Shown: piece after piece, positions 8,461-16,724 of the stretch
Layout: the number at the start of each line of letters is the position of its first letter
How positions within the stretch are numbered: the first letter of the stretch is position 1
Assembly (NCBI RefSeq): GCF_019801965.1
Contig: NZ_JAHVIA010000007.1
Span: 1 to 64,000 of the forward strand
DNA: 64,000 nucleotides
Reading direction: 5' to 3'
Source: Salipiger bermudensis
Lineage (GTDB): Bacteria; Pseudomonadota; Alphaproteobacteria; Rhodobacterales; Rhodobacteraceae
Notes under the pieces: model-generated
Database searches by the model: none
What the model was told of the DNA's origin: nothing
Seen by the model: only the letters and a program-made list of their open reading frames with translations
Position numbers and translations under genes: made by a program

Positions 8461-11246
8461 GGGGCGAAGGCCGTCAGGAGATCGCCGTAGATCGTCGCCA
8501 GCGACGTGAGCTCTGCCGCCGAGAGCGCGGAGTTAGCGGCCCCTGCCCCGAAGATCTGAGCATCCGAGTAAGTGCCGTATCGGTTGCCGATGTGCAGCTT
8601 GTTCTCTGCCGTTGTCGCAGACGCGGTTGTTGCGCTGTGGATCTCCGTACCGTCAGCGCCGTGCAGGGCAATTGCCGACGCTCCACTACGAACAATAGCC
8701 CGCATTCCCACATCAGTAGGAAGCGTGCCAGAGGTCACGGATGTGTTGCCGCCGGAGTTGAGGCGATACCGCGCCGCGCCGTTGTTCACGATGCGCAGGA
8801 ATAGCTCAGAGCCGCTTACCTCTGTCGTACTGTTGGCAGCGTTCAACTCGGTCTGCGTACCGGAGGCAAGTGCCGAGTAGAACACCATGACCGTGGCGTC
8901 ATTCTGCGGAAGCTCGGTGGACGGGTTCACTCGCATATCGAGGCCACCGGTTGCACCCACACCAGCCCCTCCGCCGCCGGTCCAGCCGCTTGCCGCAGAC
9001 CAAACCCATTCGTCGCCGGGGTCGGCGAAGTCATCGAGCAGGCTCAGGCTTTGGCCCTTTAGGTCGAGGCGCGAAGCCACCTCATCCCCCAGGCGGGGAT
9101 AGAGCTTGATGACCTTCGACCACCACGTCGTCGCCTTCGCCGCCACGTAGAAGTCGTTGAGCGCGGTCGCATCAGCACCGGCAATCGTTCCGCCACCGTT
9201 GGCCGACACCTGATCAATGAAGGCCTGCGTCTCAGCCTCGAACGACGGCGCGCTGGCATAGGTTGTGACTGTCCAAGTGTCCGACACTCCGCCGATCGTT
9301 ACCGTCGCAGAGGTCGCGGTGCTGGTGCTCCCGGAAGCGGTCTGTCGGATCTGGATTTTCTGGAACTTGTCCACAAAGCCCGATGTGGCCCAATCGCTCA
9401 CCACGCTGTCGCCGTTCAGGCTGTTAAGCGTGCGGAACTCGCCGCCGGATACCGTGACCGCCGACCGACGTTCAATGCCTCCGATAAGGAGCGCGTTGGA
9501 TAGGATCACGCTTGAGGGTGTCACGTCCGTCTGATCGGTGAAGGTGAAGGCGTTCGGCGTGGTATCCGTGATCGCGCCGTAGGTTGCGTCGTATGTGCCA
9601 GCCACCGCCGCGTAGCTGCGCAGGCCCATGCCCTCCGTCCACGGCTCCGCCGGGTGGATCAGCCCGAAGTTTGACGGGATGAAGTCGGTGTCGATCGTGG
9701 TGGCGTTGCCGTCAGCAATCGGCACGGCGATCTGCGCCTCTCGGATTGTCCAGGCGCGCGGCCAGCCCGCCTCGGTGGTCACGCCATCGCCAGCATCATA
9801 TCCAAGCGGGCGGATGCGCTGCACGATGACGAACGCCGAGCTTGTGACGCGCGAGCGCAGCGCCGTGAACCACGCGGTGAAGTTGGTGTTGTAGCTATCT
9901 GCCGCCGTTCCGTCCCCGCTCGGGCCTGCGCCGACATTCGCGTCGGCCTCGCCTTGGTTCCAGATCAGGTACTCGTCGCCGAAGCCAGCCGGGACAAGTG
10001 CGCGTGCCCGCGCTGCCTTGGCCTCCAGGTAGTCGAACTTGTCGTTGCTGGTGGCCGGATTCCACTGTTCGAACAGGTTCTGACCGTTCACGGCCTCCTT
10101 GACCACGTAGACCGTCCGCGTCTCGCCAGCCTGCCGCAGCTGGTAGATGAACTCGGCCTCCGAGCCCCACGCGGTAAGCGTGTTGTCAGGGTCAGCATTC
10201 GAGGTCACATCGTAGGTCTGGAATGTCGCTGCGGCGATCTGCTCCATCACCGTGCCGGTCTCATCGCGCACGAGGATCTGCACATTGCCGAGCGAGCCGT
10301 CTGTGTATTTTGTCGGCGGCGTTGCAGAGCTGTTGCCCGCAACACGAGCGTTGGATTGACCCGCCACGAACAGGAGGATGTTGTCACCCGCCGGAGCCTC
10401 AGCATTCACGGTCACGCTGAACGCGCTGCTGTCAGAGCCGCCGGAGTTGGCGTAGGCCACGGTGACAGTAACAGCCGAGAGCGTGGCGCTTGTCGGGATC
10501 GAGACCACGCCAGACTGATCGATGCTTGCGCTTGCGCCGCTGACCGACCATGTGCCGCCAACCGAGCCGGTAAAGTCGCCGGAGGCATCAACGGTCTGAA
10601 CGCCGGTGTTCTGGTCATATGTGCGATCTGGCAGCGCGCCAGAGGCCACAGGCGCAGCGTAGGTCACAGCAACCGCGACAGCATCAGCCGGAACCGTGGT
10701 GAACCCATCATCAGCCGTGACAGTGCATCCGATATCCGCCCCATCATCGGCGGCAACGAGCGTGTAGGTGTTCGCCGTCGCGCCGTCGATGTTTGCGCCG
10801 TCTCGCGTCCACTGGTAGCCGTAGGTGCGCGATGCCGATCCGGTCCACGTTCCATCTGACACGCTGAGCGTCTGGCCAATCTCAGGTGTCCCACTGATGG
10901 CCGGAACAACGCTGTTCGCCAGCGCGACAGAGGGCGTCACGACAACGGAGCCCGTCGAGAACACGCGCTCGTTCGCCGCGCTGTCGGTCACGGTCTCGGT
11001 CGCGGAAACCACGTCACCTGCTGTCAGGTCGAACGTGCCGGCCTGCGGTGAGCCGTTGACGAGATACGCCACCACAGCCGAGGAAATTGTGCCCTCGCTC
11101 GATTGGTAGCTGCCAGCCGTGAATCCGTCCGATGGCGTCTGGCTATCATCCAGCGCGGCCATAGTCGGCGCGGAGGTTGCCGTGATTACGGGCGGCTCGC
11201 CAGCCGATCCCGTGCCAGTGATGCCAAGCCCAAGCCCGATTTTCAT
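8457..11246 (-). CDS. Phage receptor-binding/tail spike with SGNH esterase domain
   Basis: A 929-residue virion protein. The first 285 residues are Ser/Thr/Gly-rich beta repeats including an Ig-like module with YGYQWTRDGANIDGATANTY. A sialate-O-acetylesterase-like SGNH hydrolase follows, with the nucleophile in GQSN (S298), a QGEAD block at 431-435 and LIHP with H531. The C-terminal third is again beta-rich with a LamG-like look. Such proteins bind and trim acetylated surface sugars on the host. The ATG at 11246 overlaps the spanin stop (ATGA). A GTG three codons upstream is the alternative. It sits downstream of the lysis genes, far from the other spike gene. Confidence 0.8.
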   Translation of the reverse strand: MKIGLGLGITGTGSAGEPPVITATSAPTMAALDDSQTPSDGFTAGSYQSSEGTISSAVVAYLVNGSPQAGTFDLTAGDVVSATETVTDSAANERVFSTGSVVVTPSVALANSVVPAISGTPEIGQTLSVSDGTWTGSASRTYGYQWTRDGANIDGATANTYTLVAADDGADIGCTVTADDGFTTVPADAVAVAVTYAAPVASGALPDRTYDQNTGVQTVDASGDFTGSVGGTWSVSGASASIDQSGVVSIPTSATLSAVTVTVAYANSGGSDSSAFSVTVNAEAPAGDNILLFVAGQSNARVAGNSSATPPTKYTDGSLGNVQILVRDETGTVMEQIAAATFQTYDVTSNADPDNTLTAWGSEAEFIYQLRQAGETRTVYVVKEAVNGQNLFEQWNPATSNDKFDYLEAKAARARALVPAGFGDEYLIWNQGEADANVGAGPSGDGTAADSYNTNFTAWFTALRSRVTSSAFVIVQRIRPLGYDAGDGVTTEAGWPRAWTIREAQIAVPIADGNATTIDTDFIPSNFGLIHPAEPWTEGMGLRSYAAVAGTYDATYGAITDTTPNAFTFTDQTDVTPSSVILSNALLIGGIERRSAVTVSGGEFRTLNSLNGDSVVSDWATSGFVDKFQKIQIRQTASGSTSTATSATVTIGGVSDTWTVTTYASAPSFEAETQAFIDQVSANGGGTIAGADATALNDFYVAAKATTWWSKVIKLYPRLGDEVASRLDLKGQSLSLLDDFADPGDEWVWSAASGWTGGGGAGVGATGGLDMRVNPSTELPQNDATVMVFYSALASGTQTELNAANSTTEVSGSELFLRIVNNGAARYRLNSGGNTSVTSGTLPTDVGMRAIVRSGASAIALHGADGTEIHSATTASATTAENKLHIGNRYGTYSDAQIFGAGAANSALSAAELTSLATIYGDLLTAFAP

Positions 11247-11446
11247 TTCACACACCCAAATTCATCGCAGAGGCGATCTTGATAGATAACCCAGCGCCCA
11301 AAGGCCGGGTCGGCTTTCAGAGCGGAGACAGTTTCAGCCCGCGCATCTGGCGGGCGCTGGCTCACATCCTTAAACAAGGCGTCACTCCCCAGAGGAGCGC
11401 AGGCGGTCATCAAGCTCACGACCAAGACTGTCATCATCAAGCGCAT
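11243..11446 (-). CDS. Rz1-like outer-membrane spanin lipoprotein
   Basis: A 67-residue protein starting MRLMMTVLVVSLMTACAPLG, a short signal with lipobox LMTAC, predicted to be lipidated at C19. After cleavage it would be an outer-membrane lipoprotein that joins the inner-membrane partner to fuse the membranes at lysis. Its start (11446) lies inside the neighbouring Rz-like gene in another frame, the classic embedded Rz/Rz1 layout. Two further cysteines near the C-terminus (CDEFGC) are unusual for Rz1. Confidence 0.75.
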   Translation of the reverse strand: MRLMMTVLVVSLMTACAPLGSDALFKDVSQRPPDARAETVSALKADPAFGRWVIYQDRLCDEFGCVK

Positions 11447-11612
11447 CGGTTTCGCTCCTGATCTCGTTTCCGGTTTCGATATTCTCGAAGCGATCCTCTG
11501 CGGATTTCGCCTTGATGCTTTGGCGCTCTTTCCACTGCCCGGCGAGGAACGCGGCTGCGATGAGTGCGGCGACGGAAAGCGTCCAGCGCGCCCACCTTGG
11601 GACGGCAATCAT
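11382..11612 (-). CDS. Rz-like inner-membrane spanin
   Basis: A 76-residue protein with one N-terminal membrane segment (WTLSVAALIAAAFLAGQW) and a charged, probably helical periplasmic tail. Size, topology, position after the holin, and a lipoprotein gene overlapping its 3' half identify it as the inner-membrane spanin of the lysis cassette. The start overlaps the holin stop (ATGA). Confidence 0.75.
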   Translation of the reverse strand: MIAVPRWARWTLSVAALIAAAFLAGQWKERQSIKAKSAEDRFENIETGNEIRSETDALDDDSLGRELDDRLRSSGE

Positions 11613-11791
11613 TGCTTCTTCTCCGGCGCGGTGACGCTGAGCCAGAATCCCAGAAGCGCCATGAAGATGCCGACCACGCCCTGCCAGTAAGCGTCGGTCG
11701 TGATGCCGTGCGCAGCGAGCAGCGGCCCCATGCTCGTCAGGAGGTGCCGAAGCGCGCCCTGCACTTGCGGCTTTCGGATGATCTCGATCAT
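11609..11791 (-). CDS. Phage holin (Pam3-gp28-like)
   Basis: A 60-residue protein starting MIEIIRKPQVQGALRHLL, with one clear membrane segment (WQGVVGIFMALLGFWLSV) and a Lys/Glu tail, of the type annotated as Pam3-gp28-family holin. It would make lesions in the inner membrane at lysis time. Both ends overlap neighbours by four bases (lysozyme upstream, spanin downstream), giving an uninterrupted lysis cassette. Confidence 0.75.
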   Translation of the reverse strand: MIEIIRKPQVQGALRHLLTSMGPLLAAHGITTDAYWQGVVGIFMALLGFWLSVTAPEKKQ

Positions 11792-12432
11792 GCCTTGTCC
11801 TTTCGGAAGATGCTGAGAAGCGCCGAGATAATCGCGGCGAACGCGCCAGACGTGGCCGGAGGGGTGACAGGCTTTGCCGCCGCAGGGGCGTCGTAGATCT
11901 CCGCCAGCGCTGGCCGGATATCGACGCGCTGCGCGCTGGACCAAACCGGCGTGTAGGATGCCGTGACCCGGGTGTATTCGGTCACATGGCCGTCGCCAGA
12001 CCACTTGCCATTGAAGAACAGGTCACGCTCTGCCTGCCTGCGCGGGATGATCTCGGCGGGCTTCTTCCAGTTCATGAACGCCTTGCGCGCGCCTGCAATA
12101 TCACCAGCCTTCCAGCGCTCGACCCACGAGGCGCGCCCGATGGCCCCGGTGTTGTAGTGGAAGCTGAGAGCGGCGGCGAATTGCGCCTCGGTCAGTTCAT
12201 GGCCGGAGAAGGCGCGCAGAACATCGTCGGCGTATTTCTCGAGAACCCATACCCACACCTCAAGGCAGCGCTTCATCGGCTGCGGGTTGTTGATGTAGCG
12301 CGACACCTCGTGACCGATGGCGGCGGTGATGCCGATCGACCAGGTCCACACGGCTACGGAATCCTTGTAGGCTTGGCGCACAAGCCCTTCGTGAGCCGCA
12401 ACCTCAGCCGCGACCCGTGCAGTGATCTGCAT
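11788..12432 (-). CDS. Phage lysozyme/endolysin (GH24-like)
   Basis: A 214-residue muramidase-type endolysin. The segment AAHEGLVRQAYKDSVAVWTW followed by SIGIT carries the E-x8-D-x5-T catalytic arrangement of T4-type lysozymes (E at about 15), and ALSFHYNTGAIG is a further family block. The C-terminus ends in a hydrophobic stretch (AFAAIISALLSIF) and a lysine-rich tail, which may tether it to the membrane. ATG 12432 is used: a longer in-frame reading runs through the tRNA gene and is spurious. It cleaves peptidoglycan once the holin opens the membrane. Confidence 0.85.
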   Translation of the reverse strand: MQITARVAAEVAAHEGLVRQAYKDSVAVWTWSIGITAAIGHEVSRYINNPQPMKRCLEVWVWVLEKYADDVLRAFSGHELTEAQFAAALSFHYNTGAIGRASWVERWKAGDIAGARKAFMNWKKPAEIIPRRQAERDLFFNGKWSGDGHVTEYTRVTASYTPVWSSAQRVDIRPALAEIYDAPAAAKPVTPPATSGAFAAIISALLSIFRKDKA

Positions 12433-12819
12433 TGGCCTTACTCCTGTGATGTGGTAGAACAGACGTGTTGCGGCGCTGCGAAAGCATCCGCATAGAGCGC
12501 GGAGCGCCGGGTCAAAGGTGGGTAGCCACGCGGGCGACAATCTCCGGGACGCGCTAACGATTGTCAGGGTGGAGCAGTCAGGTAGCTCGCCAGGCTCATA
12601 ACCTGGAGGTCGCGGGTTCGAATCCCGCCCCTGCAACCAACCGCCTTCTGGTGGGTGCATTTAGGTCAGGGCGCGCATACTGGCCGGGGCGATATGTCCG
12701 GTGCATCCTCCCGAGCGCGGCGGCGTGGAAAGCAGACACGCGAAAATTCGGGATATGGGGCAGGTACGAACGCCGCCCGGCCAATCCGCCCCGCAGCCGG
12801 AGTAGCGACCGGCCCGCGC
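12433..12819. other. Protein-free stretch holding the phage tRNA
   Basis: About 390 bases between two late genes with no convincing protein gene. The only supported feature is the tRNA on the plus strand. Open frames on both strands here are translations of the tRNA or of GC-rich DNA. Confidence 0.6.
12563..12639 (+). tRNA. tRNA with CAT anticodon (Met, or Ile if lysidine-modified)
   Basis: A 77-base cloverleaf with encoded CCA. D arm GAGC/GCTC, anticodon arm CCAGG-CTCATAA-CCTGG, five-base variable loop, T arm GCGGG-TTCGAAT-CCCGC. The acceptor stem is poor at its tip: GTCAGGG against CCCTGCA pairs only at the inner five positions, with mismatches at 1:72 and 2:71. It lies on the strand opposite to the late operon, between the lysozyme gene and a small membrane-associated gene. 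It could be a working phage tRNA, an initiator-like form, or a decaying copy. Confidence 0.8.
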
Positions 12820-13017
12820 TCACTTCCTGCACCGCTCAAAGCTGGCGCGGCAGTGATCCGCCTCATACCAACCGAGCAGCGCGTCCCAGACGATCACCCA
12901 GACAGCCCAGAACCAGTGCTCTCGATGCTGCCATGCTCTCGCGCAGAGGCTCATGCGCCGATCACCGTAAAGCGCTCCATGAATGCCGCAGGACAGCCAT
13001 TCGAGCGCGATACGCAT
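12820..13017 (-). CDS. Small phage protein, unknown function
   Basis: A 65-residue protein starting MRIALEWLSCGIHGALYG, rich in aromatic residues (HWFWAVWVIVWDALLGWYE), so probably membrane-associated. It begins two bases after the stop of the gene before it (13019), in the same operon. No recognised domain. Confidence 0.55.
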   Translation of the reverse strand: MRIALEWLSCGIHGALYGDRRMSLCARAWQHREHWFWAVWVIVWDALLGWYEADHCRASFERCRK

Positions 13018-13018
13018 G

Positions 13019-13408
13019 TTACTTCATCCACCAGCACGGGCCGGGATAGAACGGCGCGGTGAACCAGTTGTACTTGTGACGCTCATCGTCAGGGATGCTG
13101 TAGAAAAGCGCCATGAGGCCAGCCAGTGCAGCGACAGACGCGATCATGTTCATCCCGGAATTGATCAGTGTGCCGTCGAGGCTTTGCAGGCCTCCGGTCT
13201 GGTACGATCGCCACAGATCCCAATAGGCCATCCGGATCACGCCTTTCACGTCAACCAGCATCACCATGCCAAGCATGGCGGCTAGGGCTCGGTCTTTCTG
13301 CGCGTCGGTCTTCCACAGTCGCCACATGTGCGGCCAGAACCCCCGGAAGCACAGTAGCAGGAGCGGAACAGCGATAAGCGCCGTCAGCTCGTTCAGGTAG
13401 TAAATCAC
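13019..13408 (-). CDS. Phage membrane protein, unknown function
   Basis: A 129-residue protein with three likely membrane segments (LTALIAVPLLLLCF, ALAAMLGMVMLV, MIASVAALAGLMALFY). A GTG start at 13408 overlaps the stop of the gene before it (GTGA). It sits in a run of small membrane proteins between spike and lysis genes. Confidence 0.65.
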   Translation of the reverse strand: MIYYLNELTALIAVPLLLLCFRGFWPHMWRLWKTDAQKDRALAAMLGMVMLVDVKGVIRMAYWDLWRSYQTGGLQSLDGTLINSGMNMIASVAALAGLMALFYSIPDDERHKYNWFTAPFYPGPCWWMK

Positions 13409-13617
13409 TTTCCGTTCGTCCCTTCCCGGCGCGGCACCATAGCGCGCAGCAAGTCTTCACGATGCGCCATAGCCTCAAGCCTCTGGCGCAGTTCCTCTGC
13501 ATGGCTGCTGGTCTGGTTCGCACTGTCCCGTGCGGCGCGCGCAAGACGCCGCATCTCCTCAAGCTCCTCTGCAACCTGAGACGGGGTCTTGTGGCGAAAG
13601 GGCCACCATCTAGCCAT
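13405..13617 (-). CDS. Small coiled-coil phage protein
   Basis: A 70-residue protein starting MARWWPFRHKTPSQ, followed by a long charged helix (AEELEEMRRLARAAR ... EELRQRLEAM). ATG 13617 is preferred because GGAGG lies ten bases upstream. It overlaps the preceding gene by eight bases. Function unknown. Confidence 0.6.
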   Translation of the reverse strand: MARWWPFRHKTPSQVAEELEEMRRLARAARDSANQTSSHAEELRQRLEAMAHREDLLRAMVPRREGTNGK

Positions 13618-13852
13618 TGCGCGTTGCCTCCAAAACATCGAGAGCCTTTTGCAGTGTCTTGATGTTCTCTGCCGTCTGCTCTTGATGGCGGGCGGCGTCT
13701 TCCAGGCGCTCTTTGTAGTGCGCTCTCATATCCGAGAGCCTAGCATCCGATACCGCGATAAACATCGCGTGCAGCTTGACGATGGCATAGCCAAGCGCCA
13801 AAACGCCGACACCCAATGGACCGTAAACGCTCAGAACGGGCTCTAGATCCAT
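13610..13852 (-). CDS. Small phage protein with one membrane segment and a coiled coil
   Basis: Eighty residues starting MDLEPVLSVYGPLG. A membrane segment (VGVLALGYAIVKLHAMFI) is followed by a charged helix (HYKERLEDAARHQEQTAEN). This topology resembles small holin-associated or spanin-like accessory proteins, but the lysis genes lie further on and the role is unknown. Confidence 0.55.
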   Translation of the reverse strand: MDLEPVLSVYGPLGVGVLALGYAIVKLHAMFIAVSDARLSDMRAHYKERLEDAARHQEQTAENIKTLQKALDVLEATRNG

Positions 13853-14262
13853 TGCTTCACCCTCTTGCCAACCCGGAACCCAAGGGCCACAGCCCAGACG
13901 CAGAAGATCCACGCCAAGATCGAATGGTTGAAGGTGAGCAGCGTGAGGTTTCCGTGAATACCCGCCTCTTTCAGCGGAAACAGCACGCCCGCGCTGCCGA
14001 GCGACACCATCAGCCAGTCGAACCAGCTATCCCCCGGCTTCCACCCTTGGATCTTCGCCTCGATCAGTACCGCGTAGACGCCGCTCACCGTGCCGAAGAC
14101 GACAACCCGATACGGCATCTCCCCGGAGATCTCGCGATAAGCGCAGATGATCAGGAGGCTGGAAAGAAGCCCCAGCATCGTATGGCCAAGCTGGTTCGTT
14201 AGCTCGCCGTATGGATCGCGCGCGAAGTCGTCCGGCGCGACGAGAACATCCCAGAACCTCAT
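13843..14262 (-). CDS. Phage polytopic membrane protein
   Basis: A 139-residue protein (from MRFWDVLVAPDDF; an ATG at 14283 would add seven residues) with about four membrane segments: MLGLLSSLLIICAY, VVVFGTVSGVYAVLIEA, WLMVSLGSAGVLF and LAWIFCVWAVALGF. It overlaps the next gene by ten bases. No known family. Confidence 0.6.
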   Translation of the reverse strand: MRFWDVLVAPDDFARDPYGELTNQLGHTMLGLLSSLLIICAYREISGEMPYRVVVFGTVSGVYAVLIEAKIQGWKPGDSWFDWLMVSLGSAGVLFPLKEAGIHGNLTLLTFNHSILAWIFCVWAVALGFRVGKRVKQWI

Positions 14263-14392
14263 AGCTGACACAAAACCGAACATTGCGGACGCTGCTTGGC
14301 GTCACGAAATATGAGTTTACCCATCGTCAGGCCCTCCTATGGCCGGTCAGTGGTAGCCGTCGCCCATGTTCCAGCACGGGCGGCGGCGCTGC

Positions 14393-16711
14393 TTATGACG
14401 TGCCTTTCGCGCTGACATGCGCAGCCCAGCGGACAGACATGGTGTTCTCTGCCGAGACGATCAGCGCGAGCCGGTTGGCGTTGATAGCCCCGAGGTAGAG
14501 GAAGCGCGTCGTGCCATCGAGGAGAGCGGCACCAGATGTGTGCGTCGGGGCGGTTGCCGATGCGCCAGTGACCGTGATGACGAGGTAGACGTTCCCCGCA
14601 TTGGTCACGAGATCGCCAACGGTGTAGGTCTGCGCACTCCACGCGGTGCCGTTCAGCATGACCACGTCAACCGGACGCTGGTTGTTGCTGATGGTGTCCA
14701 CGCCGACCACCTGCGTTTTTGCCACGACAGCCGATGTACCGGACGCATTGCGGCGCGCCAGCACGCGGTACTCATACTGGAAGTAGTTGTTCCCGCCGCT
14801 GGTGTCGGTCCCTACAATCTCGGTGTTCAGCGTCACAGCTTGGTTGTTTCCGCTGAAATCATAGGTGAATATCTGGTTCGCCGAGTAGTTGCTGGTGAGC
14901 GCGGTGTACGTCTGGTCGATCGACACGCCATTTCCGCCCGCGAGGATGTTTCCGAACACCGACAGATTGTCCGTCGATAGCCCGGTGACTTCCCAGGCGC
15001 GCTGCGAATAGGTCGAACGGCTAAAGTCGTTACCCGAGATGATGGCGGATTGCTTCTCCGCATCGGTCAGGTTGATCAGCGCGGTTCTGCCAGGGGCCGA
15101 GATCTCCGCGCCGAACTCATTCCCAGACACCATGACAGACGTGCAATCCAGAGAGATGACATTCGTCGCCCCGTCATTCTCTCGGAAATCGCTGTTCTGA
15201 ATGTGCATGCCGATGACCGGTACCTTGCTGGTTGAGGCCCCCGCCACGGAAATCGCTGCGGTGTTGTGCTGTCGGAATTTGCAGGCGTTGATCTTCAGGC
15301 CCTCAATTCCGCCCTGCGATGACACAAAGCCGCCAGCGTCGGTGACGGACATGAGAATGCCATAGGCCCCGATGAAGCCAGCCCGGAACAGGCATTGGTC
15401 AAACTCGATATCCTGATACAGACCGTTGCCAGCCCCCGCCACGCTGCCGGTGATCTGAACGTTTCGGTCGCAGACGCCATCCATGTAGCACTGTGCAACC
15501 TTGATATCCGTCACCTTGTTGTTCTGCGTCGTGCCGTCCGGCGCGATCAGGAATTCGCTCTGTGCGCGGATCAGGTGGCAGAAATCGACGTAGAGGCCAT
15601 CCGAACTGTTGACCTCGATACAGGAGCTCAAGAGCGTGTGGTCAGACGCAAGGCCGATGAACTCGCACTGCTGGATGAAGTTGCCGCCGCCCGGAAGAGT
15701 GTCGCCGCCCTCATTGACGCCCTGGAAGCGCACGAAGGTCCGCGCCGAGCCTGTCTTGCTCTTGAGCCAGAAGCGCGAGTTGTTCAGCCGCAGATTGCTG
15801 CTGCGGTGCAGATCAAGCGTGGTGTAGAAGTCGATGAAGTGGCAGCGCTCAATATACCAGTCGTTCGCCTTGCCTGCCGTGATGCAGCGGCTCGACGTGC
15901 TGGCAACATTGGTATTCTGGAACGTGAAGTCGGTGAACTTCGTGCCAGAGACGAAGGTGGACCCAGCCACATCGCCGCCGAGCGTGATGTAGCTTTCATT
16001 GATGCGGATCATCGGGTTTGAGTTGTCTGTGACAAGCCGTGCGCCGTGGCCGACAAAGTGAATGGCGCTCTTGCCTTCCTCCAAGATGAAGGTGCTGGCG
16101 AGGTAATACGTCGAGCCAGCCATGAAGTGGACTTCGGCGGTCGGGGTTGCCCCGTAGTCGGTCGTCTCGCCGGTCAGGGAAATCACGTAGTCAGCCGCCG
16201 AGTTGATGGCTGCCGTCATGTTCGTGGTGCCCGGCGTGGCGTTCTCCGCGAAATGATCCGGGTACACATCACCAGCCGGAACAACATTCGCGATATCGCT
16301 GATGACCGTCGCGCCGTCCTGCACCTGAAACGGCAGAGTACCGAGCCAGATGATTGCGCCATCTTCAAGCTGAAGCGCTCTCGCTGCGACTTCTTCGCGC
16401 GTCCGAGCCGTGACGGCATAAGCGCTGAACGGAATCGGGAGGTAGTCCTTAGGAAAGCCGGGAAGGCTCGCACCCTCATCGTCCGTCAGATCGACCTTGT
16501 AGACACCGACCGGGACGTAGATCTCCGGGAAGGCTCCGTTCGCATTGGCTGGGACCGGGAACGTCTGCGGGGTCGTCAGTCCGTTGTCGCTGTAGGTCGT
16601 GACCGGCGTGGTCGTCCCGGCATCGTAGACGTAGCAGAGCGCGCCAGACACAGTGAAGCCGTTCGCGTCGAAAGCGCGGAGCCCGAGGTCCGCGAGAGAG
16701 ATTTGCACCAT
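14393..16711 (-). CDS. Phage tailspike with right-handed beta-helix
   Basis: A 772-residue spike. The first 110 residues form a virion-binding region with AGTTTPVTTYSDNGLTT and IYVPVGVYKVDLTDDEG, seen at the N-terminus of many tailspikes. A short joint leads into a long parallel beta-helix from about residue 130 to 600 with repeated right-handed strands (for example IERCHFIDFY, LRLNNSRFWL, IQQCEFIGL, INACKFRQ). It probably binds and may cleave surface polysaccharide. ATG 16711 follows AAGAAGG; a longer frame upstream is rejected. It lies 13 bases after the preceding gene. Confidence 0.85.
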   Translation of the reverse strand: MVQISLADLGLRAFDANGFTVSGALCYVYDAGTTTPVTTYSDNGLTTPQTFPVPANANGAFPEIYVPVGVYKVDLTDDEGASLPGFPKDYLPIPFSAYAVTARTREEVAARALQLEDGAIIWLGTLPFQVQDGATVISDIANVVPAGDVYPDHFAENATPGTTNMTAAINSAADYVISLTGETTDYGATPTAEVHFMAGSTYYLASTFILEEGKSAIHFVGHGARLVTDNSNPMIRINESYITLGGDVAGSTFVSGTKFTDFTFQNTNVASTSSRCITAGKANDWYIERCHFIDFYTTLDLHRSSNLRLNNSRFWLKSKTGSARTFVRFQGVNEGGDTLPGGGNFIQQCEFIGLASDHTLLSSCIEVNSSDGLYVDFCHLIRAQSEFLIAPDGTTQNNKVTDIKVAQCYMDGVCDRNVQITGSVAGAGNGLYQDIEFDQCLFRAGFIGAYGILMSVTDAGGFVSSQGGIEGLKINACKFRQHNTAAISVAGASTSKVPVIGMHIQNSDFRENDGATNVISLDCTSVMVSGNEFGAEISAPGRTALINLTDAEKQSAIISGNDFSRSTYSQRAWEVTGLSTDNLSVFGNILAGGNGVSIDQTYTALTSNYSANQIFTYDFSGNNQAVTLNTEIVGTDTSGGNNYFQYEYRVLARRNASGTSAVVAKTQVVGVDTISNNQRPVDVVMLNGTAWSAQTYTVGDLVTNAGNVYLVITVTGASATAPTHTSGAALLDGTTRFLYLGAINANRLALIVSAENTMSVRWAAHVSAKGTS

Positions 16712-16724
16712 GTGAGAAGCCTTC

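Noticed and set aside
12433-12660. N-terminal extension of the lysozyme containing GRDSNPRPPGYEPGELP
   Set aside because: Also a tRNA-complement translation; the true start is ATG 12432.
12596-12832. Minus-strand frame ending AGAGFEPATSRL
   Set aside because: GFEPATSRL is the well-known translation of a tRNA gene complement; here it reads through the tRNA at 12563-12639.
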